Origin: Chloroflexota bacterium
GTDB taxonomy: Bacteria > Chloroflexota > Anaerolineae > Anaerolineales > Anaerolineaceae
Direction: 5' to 3'
Assembly: GCA_012517865.1 (NCBI GenBank)
Contig: JAAYUC010000008.1
Location: 85,767 to 149,766, forward strand
DNA: 64,000 bases
The first letter of the stretch is position 1, and every line of letters starts with the position of its first letter. The notes under the pieces were generated by a model that saw nothing but the letters and a program-made list of their open reading frames with translations, was not told where the DNA came from and did no database searches. Positions 42,638-52,317 of this stretch are shown piece by piece. The position numbers and the translations under genes were made by a program.

Positions 42638-43711
42638 ATGAAAAAACCATTGTATAAAATTATCTTGCTCTTTTTGTTCTCAGCTGTTTTGCTGGCTGGC
42701 TGCGCGATGGGTCCGCGCGCGGAAAGCGCGCCAGGCTTGAGCGCTGATGAAAGTGCCGTCTATGTTTCTTACATGCAGCACGTCTACAAAGTGGACGCGA
42801 AAATTGGTACCGAATTGTGGCGCTTCCCGGCTGCCGGAACTGTTCAGGTCGTGTTTTACGCGCCGCCTCTGCTGAATGAAGGCAGTGTTTTTGTGGGAGA
42901 CCTTGCGAATAAATTCCACAAGCTCGATTCCGCCAATGGCTCTGAAATCTGGAACTTTTCTGAAGGAAAAGGTTGGTTTCAGGCCAGGGCCGCGATGGAC
43001 GGAGTGCTGGTTATCGCACCAAGTAGCGACCGCAGCGTTTACGCCCTCAACGCGGATGGTTCCCTCAAGTGGAAATACAGCAGCGAGTTTGGATTTTTGG
43101 CCGAACCTCTGTTGCTGGAAGACGCTGTGATTATGGCCGGCCTTGACCATTACCTCGTCGCGCTGAATAAGGAAACCGGAGAGCTGCTCTGGAAAACAGA
43201 ACTGAAGGGCGCCTTGATAGCCGCGCCGGCTTTTGACCCTGCAACAGGTAACCTTTTTGTCGGCTCGCTTGGAAACGAATTGGTGAGCATCAACAGCAAA
43301 GACGGAAGCCTGAACTGGACTTTTGGTCAGAACGGCGAAATCACCGCGATTTATGCCACGCCGTTGATCGTGGGGGACAGCCTTATGTTTGCGGATGAAA
43401 GCGGGAAAATTTTCTCGCTTAACCGCGCGACTGGCTCCGTGGAGTGGACTCTGGACGCGGGCAGCGAAATAATCGCCGGCATCCTTCCATTGGAAGATTC
43501 TTTTGTGATTGCCCTGGAAAAAGGCGAACTGCGGGCTTACAAGCTTGCCGACCGCTCGCCGCTGTGGACGAGAACAATCAATGGAAAACTTTACACCACG
43601 CCGGTGGTAAGCTCCGATAAAATTGTAGTGGCAGTAACCAGGGGTGACGCGCTGCTGCAGGCCTACGACCTGGCCGGCAATCCGGTCTGGTCATTCACCC
43701 CCGCGAGATAA
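42638..43711 (+). CDS. PQQ-type beta-propeller lipoprotein (BamB-like) between yidD and yidC
   Basis: Protein of 357 residues with a lipobox (VLLAGC, Cys22), so it is anchored outside the membrane. Repeats of the kind 'VYVSYMQHVYKVDAKIGTELW', 'VYALNADGSLKWKY' and 'LVALNKETGELLWKTEL' mark a seven- or eight-bladed propeller of the PQQ/BamB group. No quinoprotein dehydrogenase active site is visible. Its place between yidD and yidC suggests a role in membrane protein insertion or quality control, similar in spirit to BamB, but this is inference from position. It is 12 bp from yidD and 14 bp from yidC. Confidence 0.82.
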   Translation: MKKPLYKIILLFLFSAVLLAGCAMGPRAESAPGLSADESAVYVSYMQHVYKVDAKIGTELWRFPAAGTVQVVFYAPPLLNEGSVFVGDLANKFHKLDSANGSEIWNFSEGKGWFQARAAMDGVLVIAPSSDRSVYALNADGSLKWKYSSEFGFLAEPLLLEDAVIMAGLDHYLVALNKETGELLWKTELKGALIAAPAFDPATGNLFVGSLGNELVSINSKDGSLNWTFGQNGEITAIYATPLIVGDSLMFADESGKIFSLNRATGSVEWTLDAGSEIIAGILPLEDSFVIALEKGELRAYKLADRSPLWTRTINGKLYTTPVVSSDKIVVAVTRGDALLQAYDLAGNPVWSFTPAR

Positions 43712-43725
43712 GGAGAACGATTCCC

Positions 43726-44634
43726 ATGTGGGACACGCTGATTATTCAACCTTTTACCAATGTTCTGCTGGCTATCACGATGGTGGTGAAAAACTTTGGT
43801 GTTGCCATCATCTTGTTTACGCTGTTGATTAAACTGATAACCTATCCTCTCACTGCCAAACAGCTGAAGCAAACCGCTGCGATGCAAAAGCTTCAGAGCG
43901 ACCCGCGGTACAAGAAAATGATGGAAAAATACCGCGACAACAAGGAAAAACTCGCTGAAGAACAGATGAAGCTCTACAAGGAGACTGGCGTCAGTCCGTT
44001 TGGCTCCTGTCTTCCCACACTCATACAATTGCCAATCATTATCGGTCTGTACCAAAGCATCATCAAAGCTATGGCAGCGACGCCGCTGGAGATTTTCCGC
44101 CTGGAACGTTTAATTTATCCTTTCCTTGACGCGACAAAAATACTCCCAATTCAGAGCCGATTCCTTTGGATGGATCTGGGTCAGCCGGAACGATTGCCTA
44201 TTCTGGGTATTCAAATTCCCGTTCTGGCAATTATCGTTGTGGCAACCACCTGGCTGCAAAGCAAGGCGATGGAACCGCCCACCACCGGCGCGGGCGATCA
44301 GGCTGCCGCGATGACCAAGAGTTTGAATATCTACATGCCCATTTTGATGGGCTGGATGGCCTATTCGCTGGCATCAGGCCTGGCTCTGTATTTCCTGGTC
44401 AGTAATGTTGCGACTGTCGTTCAATACTCAGCCCAAGGTCGTGCCAACTGGTCAAGGTTGTTTCCGTGGATAAAGACCAAAGCGCCTGAACCTGTTCCCG
44501 CGCCAGCGCCTGCCTTACCAGAAGAAGATGAGGATGATGAGGACGAGGAACCCGAGCCCCCAAAACCGGTTTCCAAGCCATCAGCGCGCGCGGCAGTGAA
44601 ACAGCAGCGGCCTCAATACAAACGAAAAAAATAG
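43726..44634 (+). CDS. yidC: Membrane protein insertase YidC
   Basis: Protein of 302 residues of the short monoderm (YidC1/OxaA) form. Core helices are VVKNFGVAIILFTLLIKLITYPLT, then the cytoplasmic hairpin KQTAAMQKLQSDPRYKKMMEKYRDNKEKLAEEQMKLYKETG, SCLPTLIQLPIIIGLYQSI, and the later helices (ILGIQIPVLAIIVVATTWLQ; MAYSLASGLALYFLVSNVATVVQY). The tail is unusually acidic then basic (EEDEDDEDEEPEPPKPVSK...QRPQYKRKK), able to touch the ribosome or KhpB. It inserts membrane proteins with or without SecYEG. Confidence 0.96.
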   Translation: MWDTLIIQPFTNVLLAITMVVKNFGVAIILFTLLIKLITYPLTAKQLKQTAAMQKLQSDPRYKKMMEKYRDNKEKLAEEQMKLYKETGVSPFGSCLPTLIQLPIIIGLYQSIIKAMAATPLEIFRLERLIYPFLDATKILPIQSRFLWMDLGQPERLPILGIQIPVLAIIVVATTWLQSKAMEPPTTGAGDQAAAMTKSLNIYMPILMGWMAYSLASGLALYFLVSNVATVVQYSAQGRANWSRLFPWIKTKAPEPVPAPAPALPEEDEDDEDEEPEPPKPVSKPSARAAVKQQRPQYKRKK

Positions 44635-44670
44635 CCCCGGGAGGTTCCCGGAGAACTGAAGGGTGTGACA

Positions 44671-45423
44671 ATGGCTGAAGAAAAAACCACATTGGAGGTA
44701 ATTGCGCCGACTGTCGAAGAAGCGGTGGAAAAAGGGCTGTCCGAGCTGGGATTGACCAGAGACGCGGTCGATGTGGAAGTTCTGGATGAAGGAAAACGAA
44801 ACCTGTTTAGGTTCGCGACGCGCCAGGCGCGCGTGCGCTTGATTGTGAAAGCAAACTTCGGGCATGCCGAAGCACCGAATGCCGAAAGCATGACAGCTGC
44901 AGCGGATGAAAAAGAAGCCTCGTCCGGGCAGGCTGCCCCTCAACCGGCGGAATTGAACGCGGATCAGATAATCGTCCGCGACACGCTGGTGGAACTTCTG
45001 GCTAAAATGGGCATCAAAGCCAGGGTCAGCGTGAGTTACGCGGAAACGGAACCGGAAGAAAAACCGGTTGTTCAAGCAAACATCGAAGGTGACGACTTAA
45101 GTTATCTCATTGGCAGAAAAGCGGAGACGCTGAACGCTCTTCAGTACATTCTCAGCCTGATGGTCAGTCACAAAACTTCGTACTGGATTCCTATTCAGGT
45201 GGATGTGCAGCATTACCGTGCCCGCAGACAAACTGAGCTGCAAAAGCTCGCCCGCAAGGCAGCCGACCAGGTTATAGCGACCGGCCGAAAGCAGTGCCTC
45301 GAACCGATGCCGGCCAACGAGCGGCGGATCATTCATATGGAACTGCGCAATAACGAAAATGTCAGCACAGAATCCACCGGGGAAGAACCAAATCGCAAAG
45401 TGTGCGTGTTCCCAAACCGATAA
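44671..45423 (+). CDS. khpB: KhpB/Jag RNA-binding protein
   Basis: Protein of 250 residues; the ATG at 44671 follows GAAGGG, while the ORF track starts at an upstream GTG. It has a Jag_N domain (TLEVIAPTVEEAVEKGLSELGL, residues about 7-60), a KH domain (VQANIEGDDLSYLIGRKAETLNALQYI, about 135-185) and an R3H domain (LEPMPANERRIIHMELRNN, about 205-245). It binds RNA with KhpA and affects cell division and envelope growth in Firmicutes. It lies 36 bp after yidC, the standard arrangement. Confidence 0.93.
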   Translation: MAEEKTTLEVIAPTVEEAVEKGLSELGLTRDAVDVEVLDEGKRNLFRFATRQARVRLIVKANFGHAEAPNAESMTAAADEKEASSGQAAPQPAELNADQIIVRDTLVELLAKMGIKARVSVSYAETEPEEKPVVQANIEGDDLSYLIGRKAETLNALQYILSLMVSHKTSYWIPIQVDVQHYRARRQTELQKLARKAADQVIATGRKQCLEPMPANERRIIHMELRNNENVSTESTGEEPNRKVCVFPNR

Positions 45424-45446
45424 TTCTGGAAACGAAAGCTGGCAAT

Positions 45447-46754
45447 ATGCGCGCGGTAGACATCATTATCAAAAAACGGGACAAGGAAGTTCTCAGTAAG
45501 GCTGAAATCGATTTCCTGATTGAAAACTATACCCGCGGAACCATACCGGATTATCAAATGTCCGCCTGGGCGATGGCGGTGCTTCTGAATGGCATGACTG
45601 ACCAGGAAATCACGGACCTGACCATGGCCATGGCGCGTTCCGGCGATATGTTGGATCTCAGTCAGGCGGTGGATATCGCCGTGGACAAGCACTCTACTGG
45701 CGGCGTGGGCGATAAAACCACGCTGACAGTTGCGCCTTTGGTGGCTGCTTGCGGCCTTCCGGTCGGCAAAATGTCTGGCCGAGGGCTCGGTTTTAGCGGC
45801 GGAACAATTGATAAACTGGAAGCAATACCGGGTTTTCAGGTAGACCTTTCCACGCAACAATTCATCAACCAGCTGAAGGAACATGGCATCGTTCTTACTG
45901 GTCAGAGCGCAGACCTTGCTCCGGCTGACGGAAAGCTTTACGCGCTCAGGGATGTGACCGGTACCGTGCAGTCTATCCCCCTGATTGCTTCTTCTGTGAT
46001 GAGCAAAAAGATCGCGGCTGGCGCGCATGCCATCGTGCTGGATGTTAAAGTGGGACAGGGCGCTTTCATGCGCACTCTGGAAGAAGCCAGACAATTAGCG
46101 GAAGTGATGGTCTCGATTGGCAGGCTGAGCGGCAGGCGCGTCATCGCGGTGCTTTCCCCTATGGACCAACCGCTCGGCAACGCTGTCGGGAATGCGCTTG
46201 AGCTGAAAGAAGCTGTTGAAATGCTGCACGGCGTCGGACCGGAAGACTATCGCTACCACTGTCTGCATCTGGCTGCCTATATGCTTATCCTGGGAGGGCT
46301 TGCCAAAGATATCCCTGAGGGTATTGGCATGGCAGAGCGGGCAATTAACGATGGAAGCGGTTTTGCGAAGTTCCGCGAATTAGTGCTGGCGCAGGGCGGT
46401 GATGTCCGCGTTATCGACGACCTTAAAAGGCTTCCCAAGGCTGCTTTTGTCGAATCCGTTTACGCGGAGAACGGCGGCTGGGCCTCAGTCGTGGACGCGA
46501 AAGAGGTCGGGGAGACTTCGGTGGCGCTTGGCGCGGGAAGAGAACAAAAAGGGGACCTGATAGACCAGGCTGTAGGCATAATTGTGAAAGTTAAAGTCGG
46601 GGACGCGGTAGATAAAGGGCAGGTCTTATTTGAGGTTCATGCCAACGACCCCCGCAAACTGCAGCAGGCAAAGGAACGGTTAAAAAATGCGGTCAAAATA
46701 GTAAACAGACCGGTAGAAAAACCGCCGTATTTTCACGGCGTGATAGGAATTTAG
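45447..46754 (+). CDS. pdp: Pyrimidine-nucleoside phosphorylase
   Basis: Protein of 435 residues that splits uridine or thymidine to base and (deoxy)ribose-1-phosphate. The ATG at 45447 is chosen because the family starts MRAVDIIIKKRDKEVLSKAEI; the ORF track starts inside khpB. The phosphate-binding motif DKHSTGGVGDKTTLTVAPLVA and KMSGRGLGFSGGTIDKLEAIPGF are intact. The C-terminal domain is present (GVGPEDYRYHCLHLAA; VKVGDAVDKGQVLFEVHAND). It follows khpB by 23 bp and a terminator follows it. Confidence 0.94.
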   Translation: MRAVDIIIKKRDKEVLSKAEIDFLIENYTRGTIPDYQMSAWAMAVLLNGMTDQEITDLTMAMARSGDMLDLSQAVDIAVDKHSTGGVGDKTTLTVAPLVAACGLPVGKMSGRGLGFSGGTIDKLEAIPGFQVDLSTQQFINQLKEHGIVLTGQSADLAPADGKLYALRDVTGTVQSIPLIASSVMSKKIAAGAHAIVLDVKVGQGAFMRTLEEARQLAEVMVSIGRLSGRRVIAVLSPMDQPLGNAVGNALELKEAVEMLHGVGPEDYRYHCLHLAAYMLILGGLAKDIPEGIGMAERAINDGSGFAKFRELVLAQGGDVRVIDDLKRLPKAAFVESVYAENGGWASVVDAKEVGETSVALGAGREQKGDLIDQAVGIIVKVKVGDAVDKGQVLFEVHANDPRKLQQAKERLKNAVKIVNRPVEKPPYFHGVIGI

Positions 46755-46762
46755 ACTCAAAG

Positions 46763-46789
46763 AACCCGGTGCGCCGGGTTTTTTTTTTA
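46763..46789 (+). terminator. Rho-independent terminator after pdp
   Basis: AACCCGG and CCGGGTT pair around a TGCG loop and run into a nine-T tract, just before the typA ribosome-binding site. Confidence 0.9.
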
Positions 46790-46804
46790 CGATAAAAGGA
46801 AATT

Positions 46805-48658
46805 ATGCTGACTGAAAGAAAAGATATTCGCAATGTCGCCATTATCGCACATGTGGACCACGGCAAGACGACGCTGATTGATTCAATGCTAAAACAGGCC
46901 AAGATTTTTCGCGCCAATCAAAAAGTCCAGGAACGCGTCATGGATTCGAACGATTTGGAGCGCGAACGCGGTATTACCATTCTGGCCAAAAACACAGCCA
47001 TAACCATCCCGAACACCAAAACCGGCGAGCTGGTGAAAATAAATATCGTTGACACTCCCGGGCATGCCGATTTTGGCGGTGAAGTGGAACGTATTATGAA
47101 CATGGTTGACGGCGTTTTGCTTCTGGTGGATGCGGCTGAAGGGCCAAAGCCGCAGACCCGTTTCGTCCTCAAACAGGCCATCGCAAAGAACCTGCGGACC
47201 ATCGTGGTCATCAACAAGCTTGACCGGAAAGACGCTGATGTCGATCGGGCTTTAAATGCCACGTTTGATTTGTTTATCGAGCTGGGAGCAAGCGACGAAC
47301 TGGCTGATTTCCCGGTGATTTACGCGAACGGGCTGGACGGCAAAGCCGGACTGACTCCAAGTCTGGATGATGATTTGCATACACTCTTTGAGTGTATCCT
47401 GGATAACATTTCCGGGCCAAAAGTCGACGCGGAAGCACCTTTCCAGATGCTCGTGACAAATCTGGGCTACGATGAGTACAGCGGTGTAACCGCCTCGGGC
47501 AGGATTCACGCGGGGACGCTAAACAGCGGACAGAATCTTGTTCGAATCATGCACGACGGCACGATGGAAAAGATTCAAGCGCGTTACGTGTTCGAATTCC
47601 AGGGACTGGATAAAGTGCCGGTTCAAACTGTGGAAGCCGGCGAAATCATCACCATTGGCGGGCTGAAAGACATCCAAATTGGAGAAACCCTGGCGGATCC
47701 GGATAACCCCATCCCGCTTCCGGTCATCAAGGTGCAGCAGCCGACGGTGCAGATGACTTTTGGCGTGAATACCTCACCATTTTCTGGCCAGGAAGGCAAA
47801 TGGAGCACCTCTCGAAAACTATGGGAACGCCTTCAGGATGAGCTTAAGACCAATATCGCCTTGCGCGTGGAGCAAACCGACACCAAAGATGTGTTCCTCG
47901 TTTCGGGACGCGGCGAGCTGCACCTGGGGATTTTGATTGAAACCATGCGGCGGGAAGGTTATGAATTCCAGGTTTCCAGACCGGAAGCGATTGTTGTCGC
48001 AGGCGAGGACGGCATCAAATATGAGCCGTTTGAAGAAGTGCATGTGGACGTGGACGCGGAATATGTCGGCGCGGTGGTGGAAATGCTGGGTGAAAGACGC
48101 GGCAGGATGACAAACATGACCAACAACCCGGATAACACCGTGCACCTGATTTACAACATGCCTACCAGAGGTTTGTTAGGTTTCCGCTACAAGTTTCTCA
48201 CGGTCACACGGGGCAAGGGCGTTCTCAACAGCTTCTATTCCGGATTGCAGCCGCTGGAAGGGGTTATCGAAACCAAGCAGTCCAGTTCAATTGTAGCCAG
48301 GGAAACAGGAGTCACCACCACTTTTGGCCTGCGGAACGCCGAAGAACGCGGTCAGCTGTTTGTGGGGCCGGGTGTGCCGGTTTACGAGGGGATGCTGGTC
48401 GGTGAAACTCCCCGGCCGCAGGATTTGTCCATTAATGTCTGCAAGAAAAAGCATCTGACCAATATGCGCCAGTCTATCAGGGACCTGGAAGACCGGCTGA
48501 ATCCTCCCAGAGTGCTCAGCCTGGACGAAATGATTGAGTACATCGGACCGGATGAACTACTGGAAGTCACGCCGCAGAGCCTGCGCATGCGCAAACGCAT
48601 CCTGCAAACTCACGAACGCCTGCGTTTTGAGAAAACCGGCGAAACAGAGGAAGATTGA
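46805..48658 (+). CDS. typA: Translational GTPase TypA/BipA
   Basis: Ribosome-binding GTPase of 617 residues acting in 50S assembly under stress. G motifs: AHVDHGKTTLID (G1), RGITI (G2), DTPGHADF (G3), NKLDRKDA (G4). Domain II, the EF-G-like III/V domains (RGELHLGILIETMRREGYEFQVSRP) and the TypA-specific C-terminal domain (TVTRGKGVLNSFYSGLQPL; NVCKKKHLTNMR) are all present. The ATG at 46805 has AAAGGAAA before it and directly follows the pdp terminator, so typA must have its own promoter or be read through. Confidence 0.97.
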   Translation: MLTERKDIRNVAIIAHVDHGKTTLIDSMLKQAKIFRANQKVQERVMDSNDLERERGITILAKNTAITIPNTKTGELVKINIVDTPGHADFGGEVERIMNMVDGVLLLVDAAEGPKPQTRFVLKQAIAKNLRTIVVINKLDRKDADVDRALNATFDLFIELGASDELADFPVIYANGLDGKAGLTPSLDDDLHTLFECILDNISGPKVDAEAPFQMLVTNLGYDEYSGVTASGRIHAGTLNSGQNLVRIMHDGTMEKIQARYVFEFQGLDKVPVQTVEAGEIITIGGLKDIQIGETLADPDNPIPLPVIKVQQPTVQMTFGVNTSPFSGQEGKWSTSRKLWERLQDELKTNIALRVEQTDTKDVFLVSGRGELHLGILIETMRREGYEFQVSRPEAIVVAGEDGIKYEPFEEVHVDVDAEYVGAVVEMLGERRGRMTNMTNNPDNTVHLIYNMPTRGLLGFRYKFLTVTRGKGVLNSFYSGLQPLEGVIETKQSSSIVARETGVTTTFGLRNAEERGQLFVGPGVPVYEGMLVGETPRPQDLSINVCKKKHLTNMRQSIRDLEDRLNPPRVLSLDEMIEYIGPDELLEVTPQSLRMRKRILQTHERLRFEKTGETEED

Positions 48659-48673
48659 GGCAGGGGTCAGGCT

Positions 48674-49549
48674 TTATCCCGCGAAAAAATGCGGGGGTCT
48701 GCCTGGGATTTCAACGCGGCAGCGGAAGAGGTCTCCAGCCCGCGGTTGGTTGCTTAATTGCTCGGGCGTGAGGTCTACCGACGCAGATGTGATGTAGAGG
48801 TCTCTTAAGTCGGCCCCGCCAAAGGCGATAGAGGTCGGCCGGCTGACGGGAAGGTAAATTTCCTGAAGGATTTCGGCTTGCGGGGAAAGCTGGATAACTT
48901 TTGAACCATCCCAAATGGCTGACCAGATGTTGCCGGCAGCATCCACGCATAGCCCATCTGGAGTGCCCGGATGGCGGCGCAGCGATGTGGAGAAAAACAG
49001 TTCTTTTTCGTGTAGGTTATCGTCTTGGACGGCATAGCGGTAAATAGCCTGCTCGCCTGAATCGGTAAAGTAACAGAACCGGCCGTCGGGGCTCCAGTCT
49101 ATGCCATTTGAAATCGTGAGATTATTCAAAACTGGAGCGTAAGAGCCATCAGGGCGCAGTTGGAAGAGGGAAGACGCGCCAGCCGGTCCTTTACTGCCTG
49201 CCCAAAAGCGTCCTTGCGAATCAACCCTGCCGTCATTCATCATGATGGGTCCGTCTTTGGGGTAGAGCCAGACAATATCGGCAGAAGCGCCTGCTTGTTC
49301 CGACCAGAAAGCAAAGCCGGTTTCCGTGGCCAGGACAAGCCCGCCATTTTTCCGAAAACCGAAACTCCCGGCGCGCAGGCCGAGGTCGAATACTTCCATT
49401 TTTTCCAGGTAAGGGGTAAAACGATGCAGTAATCCCGCGTCAATATCCAGCCAGTAGAGAGCGTTTTCCGTGGGATGCCAAAGCGGACACTCGCCCAAAA
49501 TATTGCCGACCTGAATCAAAGAATTGGAAATAAATCGTACGCGCGCCAT
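48674..49549 (-). CDS. SMP-30/gluconolactonase-family propeller protein
   Basis: Six-bladed propeller of 291 residues. The ATG at 49549 is chosen because GGGAGGA lies just upstream. Family features: GECPLWHPTENALYWLDIDAG with the metal-binding Glu, ETGFAFW, MNDGRVDSQGRFWAGS (Asn and Asp), NGIDWSPDGRFCYFTDSGE and GTPDGLCVDAAGNIWSAIWDGSKV. Members hydrolyse sugar lactones such as gluconolactone with a divalent metal. No sugar dehydrogenase is nearby to show the substrate. It converges with typA with no obvious terminator between them. Confidence 0.92.
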   Translation of the reverse strand: MARVRFISNSLIQVGNILGECPLWHPTENALYWLDIDAGLLHRFTPYLEKMEVFDLGLRAGSFGFRKNGGLVLATETGFAFWSEQAGASADIVWLYPKDGPIMMNDGRVDSQGRFWAGSKGPAGASSLFQLRPDGSYAPVLNNLTISNGIDWSPDGRFCYFTDSGEQAIYRYAVQDDNLHEKELFFSTSLRRHPGTPDGLCVDAAGNIWSAIWDGSKVIQLSPQAEILQEIYLPVSRPTSIAFGGADLRDLYITSASVDLTPEQLSNQPRAGDLFRCRVEIPGRPPHFFAG

Positions 49550-49639
49550 ATGTCCTCCCGAGTAATTGTAACAAAAGCCTTCTTTGATGCCCAAAGAAAA
49601 GCCTGCCGGAATGCAAATAAGGGCACGATTTCAAAAAAT

Positions 49640-49668
49640 TTGGGGAGAAACTGAAGCTGCCTTATAAT
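49640..49668 (+). promoter_or_regulatory. Candidate promoter of the polysaccharide operon
   Basis: TTGGGG (49640-49645) and TATAAT (49663-49668) are 17 bp apart. The -10 is perfect and the -35 is poor. The leader would be about 32 nt, with AAAGGA before the ATG at 49707. Confidence 0.45.
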
Positions 49669-49706
49669 TAGGGAATTCCGGCAGGGTTCCGTTAAAGGAC
49701 AAAAGG

Positions 49707-52211
49707 ATGGCGTTCTCAAAGGAAAAACCTCACTTTTATACCGCGCTGCTGCTTTTCCTCACAGGGCTGGAAGGTTTGCTTTGGTTGGGTTTATTTCTTC
49801 CACAGGTGAAAGAAGTTTCCAGAGGCGGCGGCGTGGTTGGGCTGCTGGCAGGCTGGGCATTGGCAGCCTTCGCCTTTGCCTTGCTGGGGGGGGCAGCGCT
49901 GCTGGGTCAGAAACTAGCGAAAACAATCCTTGAGCGAATCAATTTTTTTCTTTCACCTTCAAGGCCTTACGCGCGGTGGGTTGTGCCCGGTATCCTGGCT
50001 GGATACCTGGCTATTTCAACCCTGGTGGTTATTGCCTGGGGAGCCAACAATGCCTTTCTGAATCAGGCGGCGGAACCGCTTGGCAGGTGGTTTTTTCTGG
50101 CTGCTCTGCAAGCGCTTTTGGTCGCGCTGTTCGTCAGGGAACAACCTGCGTCCTGGAACTTCAAAAAAGCGGCGGCCGTCTCTCTTGCTATCATTGCCGT
50201 TGTTTGGATAGGAGTGGTAAGCACCCGCATCGGCCTGGAACCGGACAACCGCTATTGGAACGTCGCCGGCGTGCCCGTTCTAATCAATCAACTGGCAATG
50301 GTTTTTGGCCTGGCGCTTTTGGCGGTATTTTTGTACGGCCTGCTGACTAAAAAAGTTTCCGCCAACACGCGCAGACGCGAGATTCTCTTGGATTTACTGG
50401 CCTGCCTTATTCTTTGGGCGGGCGCGGCCTGGTTCTGGCACCAGGCACCTTTCTCCAACAGTTTTTTTGCCGAAGGTGTGTTCCCACCCAATCAGGATTT
50501 TTATCCCTACAGTGACGCAGCCCTGACAGACCTGGGCGGGCAGTATATGCTTATCGGGAAAGGATTGGAATATCCTTTCTTTACCGAAAAACCGTTATAC
50601 GCGCTTTTCCTGGGATTGCTGCATAAGTTTGTCGGTCAAAGGTATCTTACCGTGAGTGGCTGGCAGCTCATCTGCTTTGCTGTCTTGCCCGTTCTGCTGT
50701 ATCTGCTTGGGAAACAGCTTCACAACCGCTTGTTTGGAGTTTCAATCGCGCTGTTTTCTATCGCAAAAGAATACAACGCGATTTTCTCCACCTTCAAGAT
50801 ATCCGTCTCAAATTCCCGGCTGTACCTTTCAGAATTTCCCACCTTGATATTGATGGTGCTTCTGGCAATCGCGCTGGTTTCCTGGTTTAAATCCGCCGGA
50901 AAAGAAGGTCCGCTGCCTCTTTTGGCAGGCGGTGCATTGGGATTGGCGGCAATGGTGCGAACAAATCCGCTCTTATTGGCGCCGATAATTCTGTTATTCG
51001 CGCTTTGGTTTTATCGTCGCAGCCTGAAACGATTCTGGACTTCAGCCCTGTTGTTCATTGGCGGTTTCGCTCTGGTTTTAGGCCCCTGGCTGGCGTTTAC
51101 CTGGATAAAGTACGGCACGGACCCTTTCACGTACAAAATCAGCGCGGTCATTCAGACCAGATTCCTTCAACAAGAACAAAGACCCGCGCCGACAGGCCTG
51201 GAACAGCATCCTGTCAGCCTTTTAGGCGAAAAACCGGTCATTCCCGCTGATATTAAGCCTTCCGCGGCCGCGCCATTAAGCCAACGGCTTGGCGTTTTCG
51301 GTTTTACGCTGGGGCACTTTTTTAATAACCAGATTAAGGCACTCTTCACGCTGCCCTTTGCAGTTTATCCGCTTGAACTTACACCTGTGCTGGACTTGCC
51401 TTATTGGAGGGAACCGGTAAGCTGGACCGGGGAGCTTCCGCTATCCAGCGGTTTTGCCTTCGCGCTCAATCTGACGCTGATAAGCCTGGGCATTACCGCG
51501 GGCTGGAAACGTAACGGTGCGGCAGGCCTGGTTCCTTTGCTATTAAACATAGGTTACTATCTCTCCAACGCGCTCGGCCGGACTTCTGGCAGCCGCTATT
51601 TACTGCCGGTAGATTGGACCATTTACTTTTATTATCTTTTCGGACTGGTATTGCTCTATGAGACCGGCGCACACCTTCGCAGCGTATTGCCGGAAGAACA
51701 ACTGGCGGCAGCTGCGCTCGTGAGAACAGAGGACAAACGAAAACCGCGCGTCCTGGGCGTCGCGGTGCTGCTGCTTCTCGTCGGGAGCGCTGTGCCGTTG
51801 ATTAACATCAGCTTCCCCGATTTGTATACTGACCAGCAAAAAGACACGAACATTACTGCGCTGTACGCGAGCCCAATCTTCACCAGCCATCCGGAATTGG
51901 TGGATGAGTCTGACGCGCTGCTGCGGAAAACCTCCGCCAGGATTTTTAGAGGGCGTATGCTCTACCCGCGCTACCGGGATTTCGCGCTGAGCGGGAAAGA
52001 GGGTCTCATCCTCACCGTGCTGCAGCCAGACCTTACGGAGGTCTTTTTCTCGTTCGACACGGATGACCTGACCTACCTGAAGCCTGGCAAAGATATTCTT
52101 GTGCTGGGGTGCCAACGCGAGGGATTCGTTGAAGGTTTTGTGGCATTTCTTCCGGAGCAGGGCGTTACCTTGCGAACCAACGACCAGGAATTCGTTGGCA
52201 GTTGCCCTTAG
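49707..52211 (+). CDS. GT-C-type membrane glycosyltransferase-like protein
   Basis: Protein of 834 residues with about 15 membrane helices. The first third (helices to about residue 260) looks like an extra membrane module; the rest resembles family-39-type glycosyltransferases that use polyprenyl-phosphate sugars. After a loop with DFYPYSDAALTDLGG come TMs such as QLICFAVLPVLLYLLGKQL and LALVLGPWLAFTWIKYG-like, and a C-terminal soluble domain of about 120 residues (KDTNITALYASPIFTSHPEL...). A DxD-like catalytic acid may be in FYPYSDAAL. The family is inferred from topology; specificity is unknown. It leads the Wzz-like and ligase genes. Confidence 0.7.
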   Translation: MAFSKEKPHFYTALLLFLTGLEGLLWLGLFLPQVKEVSRGGGVVGLLAGWALAAFAFALLGGAALLGQKLAKTILERINFFLSPSRPYARWVVPGILAGYLAISTLVVIAWGANNAFLNQAAEPLGRWFFLAALQALLVALFVREQPASWNFKKAAAVSLAIIAVVWIGVVSTRIGLEPDNRYWNVAGVPVLINQLAMVFGLALLAVFLYGLLTKKVSANTRRREILLDLLACLILWAGAAWFWHQAPFSNSFFAEGVFPPNQDFYPYSDAALTDLGGQYMLIGKGLEYPFFTEKPLYALFLGLLHKFVGQRYLTVSGWQLICFAVLPVLLYLLGKQLHNRLFGVSIALFSIAKEYNAIFSTFKISVSNSRLYLSEFPTLILMVLLAIALVSWFKSAGKEGPLPLLAGGALGLAAMVRTNPLLLAPIILLFALWFYRRSLKRFWTSALLFIGGFALVLGPWLAFTWIKYGTDPFTYKISAVIQTRFLQQEQRPAPTGLEQHPVSLLGEKPVIPADIKPSAAAPLSQRLGVFGFTLGHFFNNQIKALFTLPFAVYPLELTPVLDLPYWREPVSWTGELPLSSGFAFALNLTLISLGITAGWKRNGAAGLVPLLLNIGYYLSNALGRTSGSRYLLPVDWTIYFYYLFGLVLLYETGAHLRSVLPEEQLAAAALVRTEDKRKPRVLGVAVLLLLVGSAVPLINISFPDLYTDQQKDTNITALYASPIFTSHPELVDESDALLRKTSARIFRGRMLYPRYRDFALSGKEGLILTVLQPDLTEVFFSFDTDDLTYLKPGKDILVLGCQREGFVEGFVAFLPEQGVTLRTNDQEFVGSCP

Positions 52212-52266
52212 CGCCAACCGCATGGCGGGCCGGATGGGGTTCGATGCAAGGTCGGTCTACCAGCTG

Positions 52267-52275
52267 TGTTAAAAT
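52267..52275 (+). promoter_or_regulatory. Extended -10 promoter before the Wzz-like gene
   Basis: TGTTAAAAT combines TGn and TAAAAT. The +1 is predicted near 52282, giving a leader of about 36 nt to the ATG at 52318. Confidence 0.45.
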
Positions 52276-52317
52276 TATTCCTCTGGAAATTTGATTAGCG
52301 AGATAAATGGATACCTG

